DNA of 64,000 nucleotides from Myxococcales bacterium. Lineage in GTDB: Bacteria; Myxococcota_A; Polyangia; Nannocystales; Nannocystaceae. Position numbers and translations under genes: made by a program. Under the pieces are notes generated by a model that ran no database searches, had not been told where the DNA came from, and saw nothing but the letters and a program-made list of their open reading frames with translations. The stretch covers positions 744,001 to 808,000 of the forward strand of contig JACKDU010000001.1 in assembly GCA_020633335.1 (NCBI GenBank). The letters run 5' to 3'. This document shows, in pieces, positions 34,278 through 42,310 of this stretch. Position 1 is the first letter of the stretch. Every line of letters starts with the position of its first letter.

Positions 34278-35825
34278 TCAGGGCGGATAGCCGGTGATCG
34301 ACCGCAGCTTGCGGTAGAGCGGCTCCAGGCGCCCGTAGAGCGGGCGGTAGACCTCGCGGTAGAGGGCGTCGTAGGTCCGCTGGGCGTCGGCCTGGGGCTC
34401 GAAGCGGTCGCCGGGGCGGGTCATCGCCCGGGCCGCGCTGACCACGTCGGGGTGGAGGCCGAGGCCGACGGCGGCGACGATCGCCGCGCCGAGGGCCGAC
34501 GCCTCCGAGGTGTGGGGTCGGGCGACCGGGTGGCCGAAGACGTCGGCGGTGATCTGCATGGCGACGTCGCTCTTGGAGCCGCCGCCGGCGACCCGCACGG
34601 TCTTGATCGCCGCGCCGGTGCGGCCCTCGGTCCGCTCCTTGCCGGCCCGCAGCGCGTAGATCAGCCCCTCGATGAGCGCCCGGTAGATGTGCGCGCGGGT
34701 GTGGTTCTCGGTGAGGCCGATCAGCGCGCCGCGGGCCTCGGGCCCGGCGCCGGCGCCCGGCGACCAGGTGGGGAGGTGGATGAGCCCGTCGGAGCCCGCC
34801 GCGATCCCCTGGATCTCGCGCTCGAGGAGCGACTCGACGCTCACCCCCGCGGCCGCGGCCTCCGCCCGCTCGCCGGCGGCGAGCTCGTTGATGAACCAGC
34901 GGACCAGCCAGAAGCCCCGCCAGATCTGGATCTCGGTGCTGTAGGCCCCGGGCGTCGCCGCCGGGAAGGGCGGCACCAGCGGGATCACCTCGACGTAGCG
35001 GGGCGAGGTCGTGTTGATCGTCGCGGTCGTCCCGAAGGAGAGGCAGGCGGCGTCGGGGCTGACGCAGCCGGCCCCGAGGACCTCGCAGGCCTTGTCGGAG
35101 GCGGCGGCGATCAGCGGCGTCCCCTCGGGGAGCCCGGTCGCCGCGGCCGCCTCGGCGCTGATCCGCCCGAGCTCGCCGGTCGGCTGCACCAGCTCGGGCA
35201 GGGTGCGCGGCTCGAGGTTGGTCGCCTGCCACTTCCAGTCGCCGGGCTTCGCCCAGGTGAGGCGCTTGAAGTCGAAGGGGATGTAGCCGACCTGGCAGCC
35301 GACCGAGTCGACGTAGCGGCCGACCAGGCGCTGGGTGATGTAGCCGGAGAGGAGGAGGTAGTGGGCGGTCTTCCGCCAGATCTCGGGCTGGTGCTTGCGC
35401 AGCCAGTTGCCCTCGGCGTCGGCCTGGAAGCGGGCGACGGTCTCGCGGACGCCGGCGACCCGGAAGAGGATCCCCCAAGCGCCGCCGATCGGCGCCTCGC
35501 CGCTGACCCGCCGCTGGTCGGGCCAGACCATCGCCGGCCGCAGCGGCTCGCCGCGCTCGTCGAGGTTGACGATCGTCGCCCGCTGGCAGGTGAGGGCGAT
35601 CCCGCGGATCGCCGCCGCCGGGATCTTCTCCATGAGGCCGCGGCAGGCCTCGCCGAGCTTCTCCCAGTAGTAGGTGGGCTCCTGCTCGGCCCACCCCGGC
35701 TGGGCGGCGAAGTAGGGCTCGATGTCCACCTTCGACGCCGCCACCAGCGCGCCGGTGGGGTCGAAGGCGATCGCCCGCACACTCTGGGTGCCGACGTCGA
35801 TGGCCAGGATCAGCGGATCACGCAT
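34278..35825 (-). CDS. FGGY-family carbohydrate kinase
   Basis: A 515-residue kinase with both FGGY lobes: the phosphate-1 motif LAIDVGTQSVRAIAFD near residues 7-22, the catalytic region WPDQRR, ASDKACEVLGAG and SFGTTATINT, and the adenosine motif VRVAGGGSKSD near residue 425. The substrate is open: glycerol, xylulose or another polyol. Its neighbourhood (GlpD and AGPS about 2-5 kb upstream, same strand) makes a glycerol-type substrate plausible. The length fits the family. Confidence 0.87.
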   Translation of the reverse strand: MRDPLILAIDVGTQSVRAIAFDPTGALVAASKVDIEPYFAAQPGWAEQEPTYYWEKLGEACRGLMEKIPAAAIRGIALTCQRATIVNLDERGEPLRPAMVWPDQRRVSGEAPIGGAWGILFRVAGVRETVARFQADAEGNWLRKHQPEIWRKTAHYLLLSGYITQRLVGRYVDSVGCQVGYIPFDFKRLTWAKPGDWKWQATNLEPRTLPELVQPTGELGRISAEAAAATGLPEGTPLIAAASDKACEVLGAGCVSPDAACLSFGTTATINTTSPRYVEVIPLVPPFPAATPGAYSTEIQIWRGFWLVRWFINELAAGERAEAAAAGVSVESLLEREIQGIAAGSDGLIHLPTWSPGAGAGPEARGALIGLTENHTRAHIYRALIEGLIYALRAGKERTEGRTGAAIKTVRVAGGGSKSDVAMQITADVFGHPVARPHTSEASALGAAIVAAVGLGLHPDVVSAARAMTRPGDRFEPQADAQRTYDALYREVYRPLYGRLEPLYRKLRSITGYPP

Positions 35826-35873
35826 GAGGACGAGCCCACTCTACCAGGCCGGCGGGCCGCGGCGAGGGCGGCC

Positions 35874-36287
35874 TCAGCGGCTGCCGAGGGCCCGCTCGAG
35901 GTCGGCGAGGAAGGCGGCGCGGTCGGTGGTCGCGTGGAGGTCGCGGCCGAGGGTGAGGGCGGCGACCGAGACCAGCATCGAGATGACCTTGGAGCGGACC
36001 AGGTAGTGGACGGGGCCGAAGACGTCGCCCTGGGCCTTGGCCCAGCTCTTGAGGCCGTCGCGGGCCTCGGCGTCGTAGCTCTCGAGCGCCTCCCAGTCGT
36101 GAAACACCGTCAGCTTGCCGGCCCCCATCTCGCGCTCCGCCCGGCGGGCGTAGAAGCGGAGGCAGGCGACGCTCGCGCGGCCGTGGATCCGGGTGACCAG
36201 GAGGCCAGGTGCGGGGTTCCAGATCTCGCCGAGGAAGTCCTCGCCCCGGCAGATCTCGGCGGCAGCGCGGCTCCAGGCGAAGGTCAC
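35874..36287 (-). CDS. STAS/SpoIIAA-like protein of unknown function
   Basis: About 137 residues, cytosolic, with alternating strands and helices (GLLVTRIHGRASVACLRFYA, LTVFHDWEALESYDAEARD, VHYLVRSKVISMLVSVAAL) that resemble the STAS/SEC14-like fold of SpoIIAA-like proteins. The start is unclear: GTG 36287 is used, while a TTG at 36347 would add 20 residues. It lies between the FGGY kinase and the methyltransferase on the same strand. Function unknown. Confidence 0.55.
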   Translation of the reverse strand: MTFAWSRAAAEICRGEDFLGEIWNPAPGLLVTRIHGRASVACLRFYARRAEREMGAGKLTVFHDWEALESYDAEARDGLKSWAKAQGDVFGPVHYLVRSKVISMLVSVAALTLGRDLHATTDRAAFLADLERALGSR

Positions 36288-36390
36288 CGCGGAAATTCTG
36301 CCGGAGAGCGCTGTCGCTGTCGACTGGTTGGGGGATCGTGGCCGCAAGCGCGTGCCCGCGCTGGCGAGCCGGAGCGCGGGCCCGAGCCTC

Positions 36391-37134
36391 CTAGCGTCGA
36401 CGGGCGACGACGACGATGTCGCCGCTGCGATCGTAGGGGCGCCCGTCGTAGGCCGACGACCAGCGGAAGGGCTCGAAGCCGGCCCGCCAGAGGAGGTGCT
36501 CGAGCTCGAAGCGGTAGATCCAGCGGAGGCCGAGCGTCTCGATCCCGAGCTCCTCTTCGCTCGCGTCGTCGACGTAGCGGAAGGTGATCTCCATCGTCTG
36601 GCTCAACTGATCGCGGCGCACCCAGAAGTTGCGGCGGATCCGGCGGCCCAGGGCCTCGAAGGGCTCGCCCGGGGTCTCCGGGTCGTCGCGGGCCATCCGC
36701 GCGAGGTCGGGCTCGAAGACGTCGAGGGCGAGCCAGCCGTCCTCGCGGAGGTGGGCGCGGATCCGGGCGAGCGCCTCGAGCTGATCGTCGACGCTCATCA
36801 GGTGCTGGAAGGCCCGGAAGGCGGCGATCGCCAGGGCGAAGTCGCGGCGCTCGAGATCGAGGGTCTCCATCCGGCCGAGGACCACCTCGAGGTTGGCCGG
36901 CGGCTCCTTCGCCCGGAGGACCTCGAGCATCTCGGGCGAGGGGTCGACGCCGACGCAGGGGAGGCCGCGCTGCGCGATCGGCAGGAGGACCCTGCCAGTC
37001 CCGCAGCCGAGCTCGAGCACCGGTCCGCCGCGCTCGGCGGCGAGGGCGGCGTAGTGCTCGCGGTCGCCGGAGCCGTCCCGGAGGCCGGCGTAGTTGGCGT
37101 CGTAGGTCGTGGCGATCAGGTGCTTGTAGTCCAT
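36391..37134 (-). CDS. Class I SAM-dependent methyltransferase
   Basis: A 247-residue protein with the SAM-binding motif I LELGCGTGRVLLP (about 40-52), the acidic motif VGVDPSPEM and the post-motif DFALAIAAFRAFQHL. No substrate-specific insert is apparent. ATG 37134 is the family-like start; an in-frame ATG at 37229 lies in the palindromic upstream region and would add 31 Pro/Arg/Gly-rich residues, so it is less likely. It could modify a lipid or small molecule of the glycerolipid cluster, but this rests on position only. Confidence 0.82.
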   Translation of the reverse strand: MDYKHLIATTYDANYAGLRDGSGDREHYAALAAERGGPVLELGCGTGRVLLPIAQRGLPCVGVDPSPEMLEVLRAKEPPANLEVVLGRMETLDLERRDFALAIAAFRAFQHLMSVDDQLEALARIRAHLREDGWLALDVFEPDLARMARDDPETPGEPFEALGRRIRRNFWVRRDQLSQTMEITFRYVDDASEEELGIETLGLRWIYRFELEHLLWRAGFEPFRWSSAYDGRPYDRSGDIVVVARRR

Positions 37135-37456
37135 CGCGGCCGGGCCCTCCGTGGCTCGCCCGAGGATCGGCGAGGGGCCCGGTCGACGCAAGCGCCCCTC
37201 GGCCTCCGATCGATCTGTCTCTTGGGTCATGTAAAATCCGCCGAGAGTGACCGGGATCACCGGCAGAGGCCGGCGTACGGCCGCCTCGTACATGACAGCG
37301 CTGTCAGGGCGGCTGGCGCGGCTGTCAGCGCGGGCTGGGGATCTTCGCCGCGACCCTTGGGGATCGCCGCGGGGATCATTCGCGGTCGCCCGTGGCCTGC
37401 GCCTTGCAGCGTGTGGAGGGCATGCTCCGCCTCGTCTCCTACGGCCTCGCGCTGGT
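37135..37456. promoter_or_regulatory. Upstream region of the methyltransferase with two dyads
   Basis: About 320 bp without a convincing gene. It holds TGTCTCTTGGGTCA (37216-37229, dispersed motif) and TGACAGCGCTGTCA (37293-37306), a perfect 14-bp palindrome. A further GCTGTCAGCG half-site lies at 37321-37330. A 17-codon hydrophobic frame on the plus strand (37422-37475, beginning MLRLVSYGLALVYLL) is probably chance. The clustered dyads look like operators. Confidence 0.45.
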
Positions 37457-37588
37457 CTACCTGCTCTGCTGCTGAGCGTCGCTCGGTCGCGCCGCGCCCC
37501 CCTCGTCCCAGAGATTGGCGACGGTGTAGGGGCCGCCTGGCCTCGCCCATGAGCTCCCGTCGATGTAGCGGCGGACGCCGGCGCTCAC
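37457..37588 (-). CDS. Possible 43-residue small protein coupled to glpD
   Basis: A GTG at 37588 overlaps the glpD stop codon by 4 bp, as in translationally coupled genes. The frame runs to a TAG and encodes 43 residues beginning MSAGVRRYIDGSSWARP. No domain or membrane segment is visible. The overlap is the only support; many such overlaps occur by chance at this GC content. Confidence 0.3.
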   Translation of the reverse strand: MSAGVRRYIDGSSWARPGGPYTVANLWDEGGAARPSDAQQQSR

Positions 37589-39207
37589 GCGTCGGTCGCC
37601 GGCGGGGCGTAGGAGCGCCGCCAGAGCGCGCGGTAGGCCGCGCGCTCGGCCTCCCAGGTCGCCGCGTCCCAGCCGAGCTCCTCCTCGCAGATCGGCCGCA
37701 GCGCCGGCAGGATCGCCGCGGCGCCCTCCGGGAGGGTGTTGCCGAGGCGGGTGCGGCGGAGGAGGAGATCGTCCAGGTGGACCACCGCCTCGGCGTGGGC
37801 CGCCCAGCGGAGCTCGGCCCACACGGTCGCGCTGCCGGGGATCGTCTGGAGCTCGCCGGGGCGCGCGCGCTCGACCAGGGCCAGCGCGTCGGCGCCGTGG
37901 CGGCCGAGGAGGCGGAGCGCCCGCGCCGGCGTCGCGTCGCCGCCGAGGGCCGCGGCGATCGGCCGCGCGAGCCCGGGGTCGAGGGGATCGAGGATCGGCG
38001 CGTCGGTGCCGAGGCGGGGGATCTCGGGGAGGTCGCGGCGGATCTGGTGGAGGGCGTCGTTGGCCATCCGCCGGAAGGTCGTCAGCTTGCCGCCGCTCAC
38101 CGTCCAGAGGCCGTCCTCGTGGAAGATCACGTGGTCGCGCGGCTCCTTCGAGGGGTCGCGCGAGCCGTGGGCGACCACCGGCCGGATCCCGGCGTAGGTC
38201 GAGAGGATGTCGGCGCGGTCGAGCGCGGCCGCGGGGAAGAGGGCACGGGCGGCCGTCAGGAGGTAGTCGACCTCGGCGTCGGAGATCCGCGGCTCCTCGC
38301 GGAGGTCATCGTGGTGATCGAGGTCGGTGGTCCCGAGGACCGTGACCCCCTCCCAGGGGTAGACGTAGAGCGGGCGACCGTCGTCGGGGTGGCGGATGAT
38401 CACCGCGGCCGCGACCGGCAGGCGGGCGGCCGCGAAGATCAGGTGGGAGCCGCGGAGCGGTCGCATCTTCGGCGGCGCGCCGAGGCCCTCGCGGATCCCG
38501 TCGACCCAGACGCCGGCGGCGTTGACGACCGCGCGGGCGTTGACCTCGGCGAGCGCGCCGCTGACCTGATCGCGGATCGTCGCCCCGCAGACCCGACCCT
38601 CGCTGCGGATGAGGCCGACGACCGCGGCGTAGTTGAGGACCTGAGCGCCGGCGCCGGCGGCCTCGCGGAGCACCCGGAGGACCAGGCGGGCGTCATCGGT
38701 CTCGGCGTCGGTGTAGGCCCAGCCGCCGCGCAGGCCCTCGGGGTTGAGCCCCGGGATCATCCCCTGGAGGGCGACCGAGCTCAGGCGGTGGACCGCGTGG
38801 GTCCGCGAGAGCTGGTCGTAGAGCCACATGCCGGCGTGCATCTCGAGGGCGCTCGCCCGCTGGGCCTCGTAGTCGGCGAAGATGAACTCGAGGGGCTCGA
38901 CCAGTCCGGAGCCGTCGCGGAGGAGGCGGTCGCGCTCGCGGACCGAGTGGATCGTCGTCGCGAATTGAAAGTTGGCGAGGTAGCGGATCCCGCCGTGGAC
39001 CATCTTCGACGAGCGGCTCGAGGTCCCCCAGGCGAAGTCGTGGGCGTCGACGACGAGGACGCGCAGGCCGATCCGCGCGGCCTCGCGGGCGATCCCGGCG
39101 CCGGTGATCCCGCCGCCGATCACCAGGAGATCCCAGGGGCGCTGCAGATCGGCCCAGGTCGCCTCGCGCCAGGCGGGGGTCCACGCTCGGATCGTTCGGC
39201 TCTCCAC
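37585..39207 (-). CDS. glpD: FAD-dependent glycerol-3-phosphate dehydrogenase
   Basis: A 540-residue flavoprotein with the Rossmann motif VIGGGITGAGIARE (about 30-43), the family motif SSRSSKMVHGGIRYL, and VLGTTDLDHHDD. The C-terminal domain is of the usual GlpD type (TVSGGKLTTFRRMAND). It oxidises glycerol-3-phosphate to dihydroxyacetone phosphate at the membrane and passes electrons to quinone. It begins 9 bp after the AGPS stop, so both are in one operon. DHAP is the precursor of the acyl-DHAP used by AGPS, which links the two enzymes. Confidence 0.9.
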   Translation of the reverse strand: MESRTIRAWTPAWREATWADLQRPWDLLVIGGGITGAGIAREAARIGLRVLVVDAHDFAWGTSSRSSKMVHGGIRYLANFQFATTIHSVRERDRLLRDGSGLVEPLEFIFADYEAQRASALEMHAGMWLYDQLSRTHAVHRLSSVALQGMIPGLNPEGLRGGWAYTDAETDDARLVLRVLREAAGAGAQVLNYAAVVGLIRSEGRVCGATIRDQVSGALAEVNARAVVNAAGVWVDGIREGLGAPPKMRPLRGSHLIFAAARLPVAAAVIIRHPDDGRPLYVYPWEGVTVLGTTDLDHHDDLREEPRISDAEVDYLLTAARALFPAAALDRADILSTYAGIRPVVAHGSRDPSKEPRDHVIFHEDGLWTVSGGKLTTFRRMANDALHQIRRDLPEIPRLGTDAPILDPLDPGLARPIAAALGGDATPARALRLLGRHGADALALVERARPGELQTIPGSATVWAELRWAAHAEAVVHLDDLLLRRTRLGNTLPEGAAAILPALRPICEEELGWDAATWEAERAAYRALWRRSYAPPATDA

Positions 39208-39216
39208 GGCGACGTT

Positions 39217-40806
39217 CTAGCAGAGCTTGCCCGGGTTCATCCGCCCCTCGGGATCGAGCGCGCTCAACACCCCCTCGATCGCCGCGATCCCGAGCTTGCC
39301 CTTCTCCGTGAGGAGGTAGGGGCGGTGGTCGGCGCCGACGCCGTGCTGGTGGCTGATCGTCCCGCCGGCGAGGACGATCGCCTGGCTCACCGCCTCCTTG
39401 AGGCGGGACCAGCGCTCGCGGGTCGCGTCGGGATCGCTGGCGAGGCGGAAGACCATCGTCGTGTAGACGCTCGAGCCGACCGGGTAGACGTGGGAGAGGT
39501 GGGTGAAGACCAGGCTCCGCTCGCCCTCGGCCTCGAGGGCGCTCTTGGCCGCGTCCTCGATGTGGTTCATCGCCGAGGTCACCCGCGCCCAGGGGAGGGC
39601 GGTCTCGACGGTGTCGATCCCGTAGCCCCGCTCCCAGAGCGCGTTGCGGAGGTAGGCGTTGCGGAAGCGGCCGCGCCTCCAGGCCGCGGCGATCGCCTTC
39701 GGGGCCGCGACCCCGCCGGCGGCGAGGACCTCCCAGCGGAGCGCCCGCTCGACCTGATGGACATGTCTCTTGGAGCCGGTGATCCCGACCACCAGCATGC
39801 AGCGGCGATCGTCGAGGCCGCGGAGGCGGAGGACCCCGCCGAGCACCTTGGCGAGGGTCGGGTGGCCGGCGAGCTGGAGCTGGGTGCGGGTCTCGATCGG
39901 GTTGGAGAGGCGGACCATCGAGAGGCCGAGGCGGGCCTGGGCGAGCTCGCGGACCAGGCGCGAGCCGACCTCCCAGCTCGGCAGGAAGAAGGCGCGGAAG
40001 CGCTCCTCCTCCGGCAGCTGCGAGACCCGGACGACCGCGTCGGTGATGATCCCGAGGCGCCCCTCGGAGCCGAGGACGAACTCGCGGAGGTCGGGGCCGG
40101 CGGCGCTCGCCGGGAAGCAGGGGAGGTCGAGGGCGCCGCTCGGGGTCTCGAGGTGGCCGCCGACGAAGAGGTCCTCGATCCGCCCGTAGCGGATCGACTG
40201 CTGGCCGCTCGAGCGGGTGGCGATCCAGCCGCCGAGGGTCGAGTGCTCGAAGGACTGCGGGAAGTGCCCGAGGGTGTAGCCGTGGGCGCGGAGCTGGGCC
40301 TCGAGCGCGGGCCCGCTGACGCCGGCGCCGAAGGTCGCGAGGTGGCTCTCCTCGTCGAGCGCGTCGAGGCTGGCGAGGTGGCCGAGGGCGATCGTCAGGA
40401 CCGGCGGGTCGCCGGCGAGCGGGTTGATGTGGCCGACCACGCTGGTGCCGCCGCCGTAGGGGATCACCCGGGCGCCGGCCTCGGCGGCGTAGCTCAGGAG
40501 CTCGGCGACCTGGGCCCGCTGGGTCGGGAAGGCGACGCCGTCCGGCGTGGTCGGGACCCGGCCGCTGCGGAGGTCGATCCAGTCGGGGAAGGATTGCCCG
40601 CGGGCGTGGAGGAGGCGCACCCGCGGGTCGACCTCGACGAGCGGGTGGGCCGGCAGGCGGCTCGCCCCGATCGCGCTCGCGGCCTCGGCGAGGGTCGCGT
40701 CGCGCGGGCGCTCGCTGGCGCCGATCGCCTGCCGCAGGAAGTCCTCGGTCGCCGGCCGCGGCTGCACGTCGATCGAATCCAGGCCCCAGCCGTTCCAGCG
40801 TCGCAT
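39217..40806 (-). CDS. agpS: Alkyldihydroxyacetonephosphate synthase (AGPS)-like FAD enzyme
   Basis: A 529-residue VAO/PCMH-type FAD enzyme. The start ATG 40806 leads straight into RRWNGWG, which resembles the KWNGWG of animal AGPS. The FAD-binding loop GGGTSVVGHINPL and the SSGQQSIRYGRIEDL segment follow. Near the C-terminus ISHQHGVG matches the His-rich active-site motif SHHHGVG. AGPS exchanges the acyl chain of acyl-DHAP for a fatty alcohol and makes the ether bond of ether lipids; myxobacteria are known to contain such lipids. Upstream of 40806 the in-frame codons are Pro/Ala-rich and not counted. It overlaps one copy of the dispersed motif (39764). Confidence 0.85.
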   Translation of the reverse strand: MRRWNGWGLDSIDVQPRPATEDFLRQAIGASERPRDATLAEAASAIGASRLPAHPLVEVDPRVRLLHARGQSFPDWIDLRSGRVPTTPDGVAFPTQRAQVAELLSYAAEAGARVIPYGGGTSVVGHINPLAGDPPVLTIALGHLASLDALDEESHLATFGAGVSGPALEAQLRAHGYTLGHFPQSFEHSTLGGWIATRSSGQQSIRYGRIEDLFVGGHLETPSGALDLPCFPASAAGPDLREFVLGSEGRLGIITDAVVRVSQLPEEERFRAFFLPSWEVGSRLVRELAQARLGLSMVRLSNPIETRTQLQLAGHPTLAKVLGGVLRLRGLDDRRCMLVVGITGSKRHVHQVERALRWEVLAAGGVAAPKAIAAAWRRGRFRNAYLRNALWERGYGIDTVETALPWARVTSAMNHIEDAAKSALEAEGERSLVFTHLSHVYPVGSSVYTTMVFRLASDPDATRERWSRLKEAVSQAIVLAGGTISHQHGVGADHRPYLLTEKGKLGIAAIEGVLSALDPEGRMNPGKLC

Positions 40807-40912
40807 GGTCGTAATCGGGCGCCCTCGCGCCGCCCCGGGAGCGTCGCCGACGGGGGCCGGGGCCGTCAACCGCGGGGGAGGGCGCAGAGATCGCGGCCGC
40901 GCGGGCGCCGCC

Positions 40913-42310
40913 TCAGACCCCGGAGACGAGGTCGCCCCGCAGCGGCAGCCGGAGGCGGAAGGTCGAGCCGACGCCGACCTCGCTCTCGACCTCGACGTCG
41001 CCGCCGAGCATCCGGCAGAACTCGCGGGTGATCGTCAGGCCGAGGCCGGTGCCGCCGTACTCGCGTGAGGTCGAGACGTCGGCCTGGGTGAAGGCGCCGA
41101 AGAGATCGGCGATCCGCTCCTCGGCGATGCCGATCCCGGTGTCGGTGATCGCGAAGAGCACCCAGCTCCCGCGGGCGTCGCTCGCCTCGCTGACCTCGAG
41201 GGTGATCGTCCCGTCGTGGGTGAACTTGGCGGCGTTGCTCAGGAGGTTGAAGAGCGACTGCTTGAGCTTGAGGCGGTCGCTCACCATCTCATCGATCGCC
41301 GGGTCGACGCGGACCCGGAGGTAGTTGCTGCCCTTGGCGATCACCGGCTCGATCACCGCGACCACCGCGTCGATGAGCTCGGGGACCGAGAAGCGGAGGA
41401 GCTCGACCTGCATCTTCCCGGCCTCGATCTTCGAGACGTCGAGGATGTCGTTGATCAGCTGGAGGAGGTGGGTCGCGGCCTGGTGGATCCGCTTGTTGTC
41501 CTCGGCGATCATCCGCAGCCCCTGCTCGTCGGCCTCCTCGCCGATCAGCTCGGAGTAGCCGATGATCGCGTTGAGCGGCGTCCGCAGCTCGTGGCTCATG
41601 TTGGCGAGGAAGGCGCTCTTCGCCCGGTTGGCGTCGAGCGCCCGGTCGCGGGCGCTCCGCAGCGCCTCGGCGAGGTGACGGAGGTCGCGCTCCGACTGGC
41701 GGACCGCGCTCATGTCCCGGAAGAGGAAGACCGCGCCGGTCGTCGCCTCGTTGGCGATCAGCGGCGAGAGGGCGCAGGAGACCGGCTGCGGCGGGCGATC
41801 GTCGCGGAGGAGCTCCGACGAGTCGAAGCGGAGCGAGTGGCCGTGACGGATCACCGCCTCGAGGGCCGCGCTGGCCTCGCAGACCTCGTCCGCGCCCTCG
41901 CCCCGGAGGCGGAGGTGGGGGAGGAGGGCCTGGCCGAGGAGCGCCTCGCGGGTCCCGCCGAGGAGGCGGATCGCCGCGCTGTTGAGGCCCTCGATCAGAC
42001 CCTCGCGGTCGAGGACGCAGAGGCCGTCGTCGAGCGCCTCGACGATCGACGAGAGGCGGTCGCGCTCGGCGGCGACCCGGGTCTCGGAGGAGCGGCGGAG
42101 GCTCTCGTAGAGCTCCTCCATCTCGCGCGAGGAGATGTCGAGGGAGCGCTCGAGGAGGTAGCGGTCCTCCTCGCCGCTCGCGTAGGCGCGGGTGACGACC
42201 TCGAGGAGGCCGCGCCACGCCGCCTCCGACGGCGGCTGCGCGGCGTCCTTGATCCCGAGGCGCCGGAGCTGCCGCGCCAGCGTCGGGTGGATGTCACCGC
42301 TAGACTTCAC
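40913..42310 (-). CDS. PAS-containing sensor histidine kinase
   Basis: A 465-residue cytosolic kinase. Coiled-coil residues (about 45-95) precede a PAS domain (about 90-215: IVEALDDGLCVLDREGLIEGLN, then VFLFRDMSAVRQSE). The H-box MSHELRTPLNAI has the phospho-acceptor His240, and the HATPase motifs are LLSNAAKFT, DTGIGI and GTGLGLTITREFCRML. GTG 42310 overlaps the end of the FIST gene by 11 bp, so the two are co-translated. FIST proteins paired with histidine kinases act as their input subunit in other bacteria. No receiver is present. Confidence 0.88.
   Translation of the reverse strand: MKSSGDIHPTLARQLRRLGIKDAAQPPSEAAWRGLLEVVTRAYASGEEDRYLLERSLDISSREMEELYESLRRSSETRVAAERDRLSSIVEALDDGLCVLDREGLIEGLNSAAIRLLGGTREALLGQALLPHLRLRGEGADEVCEASAALEAVIRHGHSLRFDSSELLRDDRPPQPVSCALSPLIANEATTGAVFLFRDMSAVRQSERDLRHLAEALRSARDRALDANRAKSAFLANMSHELRTPLNAIIGYSELIGEEADEQGLRMIAEDNKRIHQAATHLLQLINDILDVSKIEAGKMQVELLRFSVPELIDAVVAVIEPVIAKGSNYLRVRVDPAIDEMVSDRLKLKQSLFNLLSNAAKFTHDGTITLEVSEASDARGSWVLFAITDTGIGIAEERIADLFGAFTQADVSTSREYGGTGLGLTITREFCRMLGGDVEVESEVGVGSTFRLRLPLRGDLVSGV

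Noticed and set aside
37422..37475. 17-codon hydrophobic plus-strand frame
   Set aside because: GGAGG is only 2 nt from the ATG and there is no conserved context; probably chance.
36193..41031. Plus-strand open frame of 1612 codons
   Set aside because: Antisense to the methyltransferase, GlpD and AGPS genes, all of which have clear motifs.
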